Below, piece after piece: positions 55,812 to 60,000 of a stretch of DNA of 60,000 nucleotides. Under the pieces are notes generated by a model. That model saw only the letters and a list, made by a program, of their open reading frames with translations. It searched no databases and was not told the DNA's origin. Each line of letters begins with the position of its first letter. Within the stretch, counting starts at the first letter, position 1. Position numbers and translations under genes: made by a program. This stretch comes from Adiantum capillus-veneris (Eukaryota; Streptophyta; Polypodiopsida; Polypodiales; Pteridaceae): positions 111,978,549 to 112,038,548 of the forward strand of contig CM043953.1 of NCBI GenBank assembly GCA_014529385.2, read 5' to 3'.

Positions 55812-57276
55812 TTACTATGCACATGTCTTGAGGTGAGGTGTCTTGTATGGTTAGGTATATTTTTGAAAGTTAATGATATATTTACAATGGGTAGAATGAG
55901 GTGGATGGTTGAAGTAATATAGTTGAATGAAGTGAAGGAATCGTTGTGATGGTGAAGCTTGAAGAATTTTTGGACTTACTTGTGTAGGTTCTCAAAATGA
56001 CTATCCATTCTCTTCTTCTTCTTCTCTTCTTTATGCCACCGCCATCAAGGTTGATTACCACGATGAAAATGGAAACTCGGTTGATGAGATCACTCAATTT
56101 GCAGAGCTTAAGTATGATTCACATGATGAATTGTATGTATATAGAGAAGGGGTAAGATGGAATTGTACTTTGGAAGTAATAGAGAGAGGCATAGAGATGG
56201 TGTATGTACATGTAGAGCTCATATGAGAGCTATGGAAGTAAGAGGGGAGGTTAATGGTGAAGAAGGTGAGAGAAACCATAGAAAGTGCAGGTTTGAGTGA
56301 GGGATTGAGAGGAATGAGTGTGTGTGTGTGTAGAAATGTGGAAAGAGGTGAGAGAAGACTATGGACTACTTGTGAGAAAAGTGGGCAGACTGGGGTCCAA
56401 TCAAAAACTCATACGTCACTGGTGGTAGCTCCAAATATTATGAAAAATTTTGAGGTGATTATTCAGCTCTTGGTCCACATTTTTTTGTTTAGCCCCTACT
56501 TCAAATGCGGAGTGGAGATGAATATAAAAAATCCCACCAAAAATCCTATTTTTCTTCACAAAAAAATTCTTCAGTGAAAATATGCATGGTTGTGGATTAT
56601 GCATAATTATAATATATGGATATGATAGAGAAAAATAGGCTAGTATACATAAACAATTCATGTAATCTAAAATAGCTTGGGCTATATATAATCAAATGAG
56701 GAGGGCCCTCATTTGTTTTTATTGATGTATATTTATTTACAAGAGGTTAGAAATAATACCTGCAGGAAATAGGAATTTAGTGAAAGGCAATGATTGATGG
56801 TGAAAGGTATTTTTGAGGTTTTTTCCTAGGAGTGGATTCACACCAAAAATAAGAGAGCTTGCATGAAAATATTTCTATATGTAATAAAGAGTATGGAAAA
56901 TGGTAAGAAAAATTGTGGTAATGGTGAGTCAATGTACATAGCATACATAAGCAAATAACGCACACCTAGGTAGAAATATTTAAATAAATACCAAAATAAT
57001 TATAAAAATTCCTTATATTTAGATCCTTTATATAATAAAATATTTACACAAAAAATGGGCCATAATGTATTTTAATTTTTGATTTTATTTACTTTTTTGG
57101 CTCAAATAACCCAATGACTAGCTAGCTGAGACTTTTAAGGAGATATGAGAAAAGTCCTCTAACTCACACACGCTTATGTACAATAAAAAGGTAGGGATAG
57201 CCATAATGTTTAGGTGATTTTGGTAGGGTGAGGTAGCTCACTATGGCAATTATGGAGAGCCAAAAAACGGCTATCA

Positions 57277-57290
57277 TTAGCCCTCCCCCA
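57277..57290 (-). other. Polypurine tract of element C
   Basis: TTAGCCCTCCCCCA on the + strand is the reverse complement of TGGGGGAGGGCTAA and adjoins the LTR start. Confidence 0.88.
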
Positions 57291-58590
57291 GGATGATGGA
57301 ACATTCATGTACCATCATAAAGCACCTTTTCTAAAGAGAGTGCTTCTCAGTCCTTGACAATATTTTCATTGTTTGGCTTTTTGTCACACTCATGCTTCAT
57401 GCAACAAAACTTACATGAGATAGTCACTCTTTGAAAGCTCTTCTGTAGATCCTTTGGTAGAAGGCGACTCAAATAGGACTTTAGGCGATACCCGTTTACC
57501 TTCTTGGAGTGCTCTTTACCATTCAAGTCCTTAAGCTGACAGTAAATTGAATTGAAAGCCTTATTGAATATGTAATCTAGTTTCAAACTTGGCATTAAAA
57601 CGATTGTCAAGTCAATTGTCATACCTTAGCGCACAAGCTCTCCTTCCTTGATGCCTTTGTCCTTGAGTTTCTTGTCAAGCTTCTCCTTTGCTTGTGTAGC
57701 TTTTCTTTAATAGCACTCGTAAGGTGCTTCTCTTCTCCACTCAAGCTCCACTAGTATAAGAAGTCGATCCATCCATACCTCTTGATCATCTTGTGCACCT
57801 CTACCATGAAGCCATATTGTTGGGATATTGAGCTCGATAGTCTGCAAAGCCTCTTAACCATACACCAAGCGAAATGGCGTGAACTCTATTGCCTCCCTAT
57901 ATGTGGTTCAATATGCCCACAAGGCACCATCTAAGAAGTCATCCCACATTTTTGTCTTGTTTTTCACAATATTTCTAATGATGCCTGCAATGACACCATT
58001 AGCCTTCTCCACCAAACCATTTGATTGTGGGTAGTAGGGTGTGCTATGACGATGTAGAATGTTAAGCTCTTCACAAACTTCTATGCGTAAACCCTTTTTG
58101 AACTGTGGACCATTATCAAAAACAATATCTAGAGGTGTGCTAAATCTACAACACATATTAGTGTAGACAAATCTGCTCACTGTTTTCCCATTTATCCTTG
58201 CCACACCTTGAGCGTCTACCCACCTAGTCATGTAATCTACATCCACTAGAATGTAGAGTTTACCATTTTTTGTTCTAGAAAGAGGACCCATAGAATCAAT
58301 GCCCCACTTTTCAAAGGTTCCATTTGCAAGCACTATTTTCCTTGGACCATGCACCAGTCTTCTATTTTCATTTACATGGTAGTTGTGACAGCTTTTACAC
58401 CAATGTTGGACATCCACATACAAGCTTGGCCAAACATATCCCGCAAGAAAAATCTTCTTCATGGTTAATTCTTGGGCAAAATGAACACCACATGCCTCTT
58501 CATGAAATTCTTTTAGAATGGCTGGAATTTCCTCGATAGTTGGTACTCTTCTACACACTTGATCCTTCCTCTTTGATAGAGGGAGCCTTC
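57291..58590 (-). pseudogene. pol: Element C integrase
   Basis: On the minus strand the frame 57908-58558 encodes the zinc finger (HEEACGVHFAQE, CKSCHNYHV with the last Cys changed to Tyr), WGIDSMGPL, FDNGPQF and YYPQSNGLVEKANGVI, so the D, D and E core residues are present. The C-terminal part (57347-57622) matches the end of element B: KDLNGKEHSKKVNGYRLK, then SCKFCCMKHEC. Stops and frame changes around 57620-57900 break it. No chromodomain is present. It is a close relative of element B in the opposite orientation. Confidence 0.92.
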
Positions 58591-59203
58591 TAGGAAGAGA
58601 TAGAAACTACCCTTCTTCATGAGTCTCCTCTTTTGAGATTTTGTGAAGTCTTATGGAAACTCGCCCTCCAAAATGTAGCCAATAATGAGAGCCAATGACT
58701 ACAAACTCTGGTATCTTGGTTGCTTGACAGTTGCTGCCACCATGATAACCTACACTTCTTTCTCAACACATATAACTGCTTGTTGTGCAAGTAAATGAGC
58801 ATCCTCTTTTTGTTTCCTTGAATTATGATATAGTTGCACTTCTTCAAACTGATTAAACAACCTGCGAATAGCATGAACCTTTGTCCTTAGGCTTTCATTC
58901 TTGCATGCCCAAATGCCTAAAATTTGCTTCACAATGAGAAGTGCATCCCCCTTTACCATGAGACGTTGTATACCTTGACTAATACACATCTTCAAACCAT
59001 GAAGTAATGTGTTGTATTCTGCTTCATTGTTTCTAGTTGAACCTGGTAGATTGACCTTATCTTTCATGACCACCTCTCCACTTGGGTTGAGCAACACAAG
59101 CCCTCCCCCTGCTTTTCTTGTGACTCGGCAAAAAGCTCCATCAAAGAATAATGTAAAATCATTAGGAATACTTAGTCAAAAGCTACATCAAAGAACAATG
59201 TAA
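58591..59203 (-). pseudogene. pol: Element C archaeal-type RNase H
   Basis: The minus-strand frame 58750-59097 contains NNEAEYNTLLHGL, VKGDALLIVKQI and (after a frame change) EDAHLLAQQAV, where the last catalytic Asp of the B domain reads His. The first segment with FFDGAFxR is interrupted by the 46-bp duplication at 59131-59220, and the frame resumes with FFDVAFD. This is the Tat-lineage second RNase H, decayed. Confidence 0.88.
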
Positions 59204-59220
59204 AATCATTAGGAATACTT
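59131..59220. repeat. 46-bp tandem duplication in element C RNase H
   Basis: AAAAGCTCCATCAAAGAATAATG at 59131 recurs as CAAAAGCTACATCAAAGAACAATG at 59177. Both copies end in CATTAGGAATACTT. Element B has only one copy at the corresponding place (about 37575-37625), so the duplication arose in C or its recent ancestor. Confidence 0.85.
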
Positions 59221-60000
59221 TTTGGTGGTGGCAATGGTAGGGTCTTTATTTCAGGCACCTTAATCTCTTTCTCATGTACCCTATAAGTGAGAACACCTGC
59301 CAATTGTGCACACACACTTTCTTCTACCTTGAAAGAGTATTGAAACTCTTGCAACTCTATAATCCACTTTGAGATTCTAGTACTAAGATTCATTTGAGAT
59401 GACCCCAAAGGGAACAAATTTTCTGCAGTGTGAATTACAAAAGGTTTTGGTAGCAAGTAGGATCTAAACTTCCTCATCGCAAACATGAGAGATAGAATCA
59501 TGAGTTCTGCCTCCGTGTAGCCTCTCTCCAAAGCATTCATGACCCTACTAGCAAAGTAGATGGGTCGCATCCTGGTACTATGAGGATCTTGTTGTAGCAA
59601 AACAAAACCAATTGTTTCTTTCCTAACACTAGAGCTAACAAAGAATTTGTACTCCCAACAAGGAGGCATAAGTGTTGGTAGTTCTGATAGAATGACTTTG
59701 ATGTTACAAAAATATTCTTCAAGCTCATTAGACAAAAAAAAATCGAGTTGCTGTGTCAATTTCTGCAAGGGGTGAAGTAACTCCGAGGCTAAGTGAAGCG
59801 TGACATATACTTCACCTTTTGAATGAATGAGATGACCTCTTTGAGATTCTTGGGTGATGGGAGCTCGATAAGAGTCTTTGCCTTCAAAGGATCCACCTCA
59901 ATGCCTTTATAGGAAGCCTTGTGACCGAGCAAGATCACTTCATCCTCACCTGTGTGGCACTTGTCGGGGTTGAGTTGACCTCCCATGTCATAAAGCTTCT
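59172..60000 (-). pseudogene. pol: Element C first RNase H and RT end, cut by window end
   Basis: The minus-strand frames 59172-59768 and 59789-59986 encode the end of RT (GGQLNPDKCHTGEDEVILLG, SFIQKVKYMSRFT) and the degenerate first RNase H (KFFVSSSVRKETIGFVLLQQ, HTAENLFPLG). As in element B, the DAS and TDH aspartates are Ser and Ala. The frame has Arg (CGA) at the place where element B has a TGA (37229). The catalytic FIDD part, the rest of RT, gag and the other LTR lie beyond the window. Confidence 0.9.

Larger units (their letters stand above)
53795..57276 (-). repeat. Antisense LTR of element C (Tat-type), split by a solo LTR A
   Basis: It is the reverse complement of a B-family-like LTR: TGACGCGC at 53795 corresponds to the CA end and CTATCA at 57271-57276 to the TG start. 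Without the inserted LTR A and its target duplication it is about 2.5 kb, slightly shorter than LTR B. It carries the TATA box in antisense (55543-55552), a TA run (about 55736-55786) and a GA run (55789-55811). The polypurine tract of element C is at 57277-57290. Confidence 0.9.

Overview
The window looks like repeat-dominated nuclear DNA of a large-genome land plant, most likely a homosporous fern. Three things suggest this: nested Ty3/gypsy elements of the Tat (dual RNase H) and chromovirus types, a decayed plant-type PPR gene of the kind abundant in ferns, and very frequent (CA)n, (GA)n and (TA)n microsatellites. No intact host gene, rRNA, tRNA or CRISPR array was seen. The fern assignment is inference.

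Layout. 1-8323: microsatellites, local tandem duplications, a PPR pseudogene (about 2786-3460), unrecognised degenerate coding sequence and a 1.3-kb foldback element (6630-7917). 8324-17042: one chromodomain-type Ty3/gypsy element (element 1) with 1.6-kb LTRs, disrupted gag-pol and an internally deleted integrase. 17495-19375: remnant of a single-domain reverse transcriptase of Penelope-like or related type. 19541-24190: long microsatellites, a 636-bp tandem duplication and possible remnant exons. 24700-28070: a decayed gag-like gene (X).

28071-60000 is a nested stack. An antisense Tat-like LTR (family C) lies in X. Element A (952-bp LTRs, PBS, gag and protease but no RT or integrase, then a captured DEAD-box helicase fragment just before the polypurine tract) inserted into that C LTR at the target ATAGT. 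Element A was itself hit twice in its leader: by an 11.3-kb Tat-type element B (30899-42169, TSD ACGT) and by a 2.0-kb solo-LTR-like element D (42772-44793). D landed inside one copy of a palindrome that recurs through the A leader. The truncated right LTR of A joins, at a GTG microhomology, a second copy of X + C LTR + LTR A. There LTR A is a solo LTR with the same ATAGT target. The antisense C element then runs off the window end.

The genes serve retrotransposition: gag packages RNA, protease matures the polyprotein, RT and RNase H make cDNA, and integrase inserts it. Every pol gene here is broken, often by stops that look like C-to-T changes. Element A lacks a polymerase and would need help in trans. 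The most unusual items are the repeated leader palindrome, a conserved pair of small ORFs shared by B and D, the helicase capture in A, and the duplicated nested locus.
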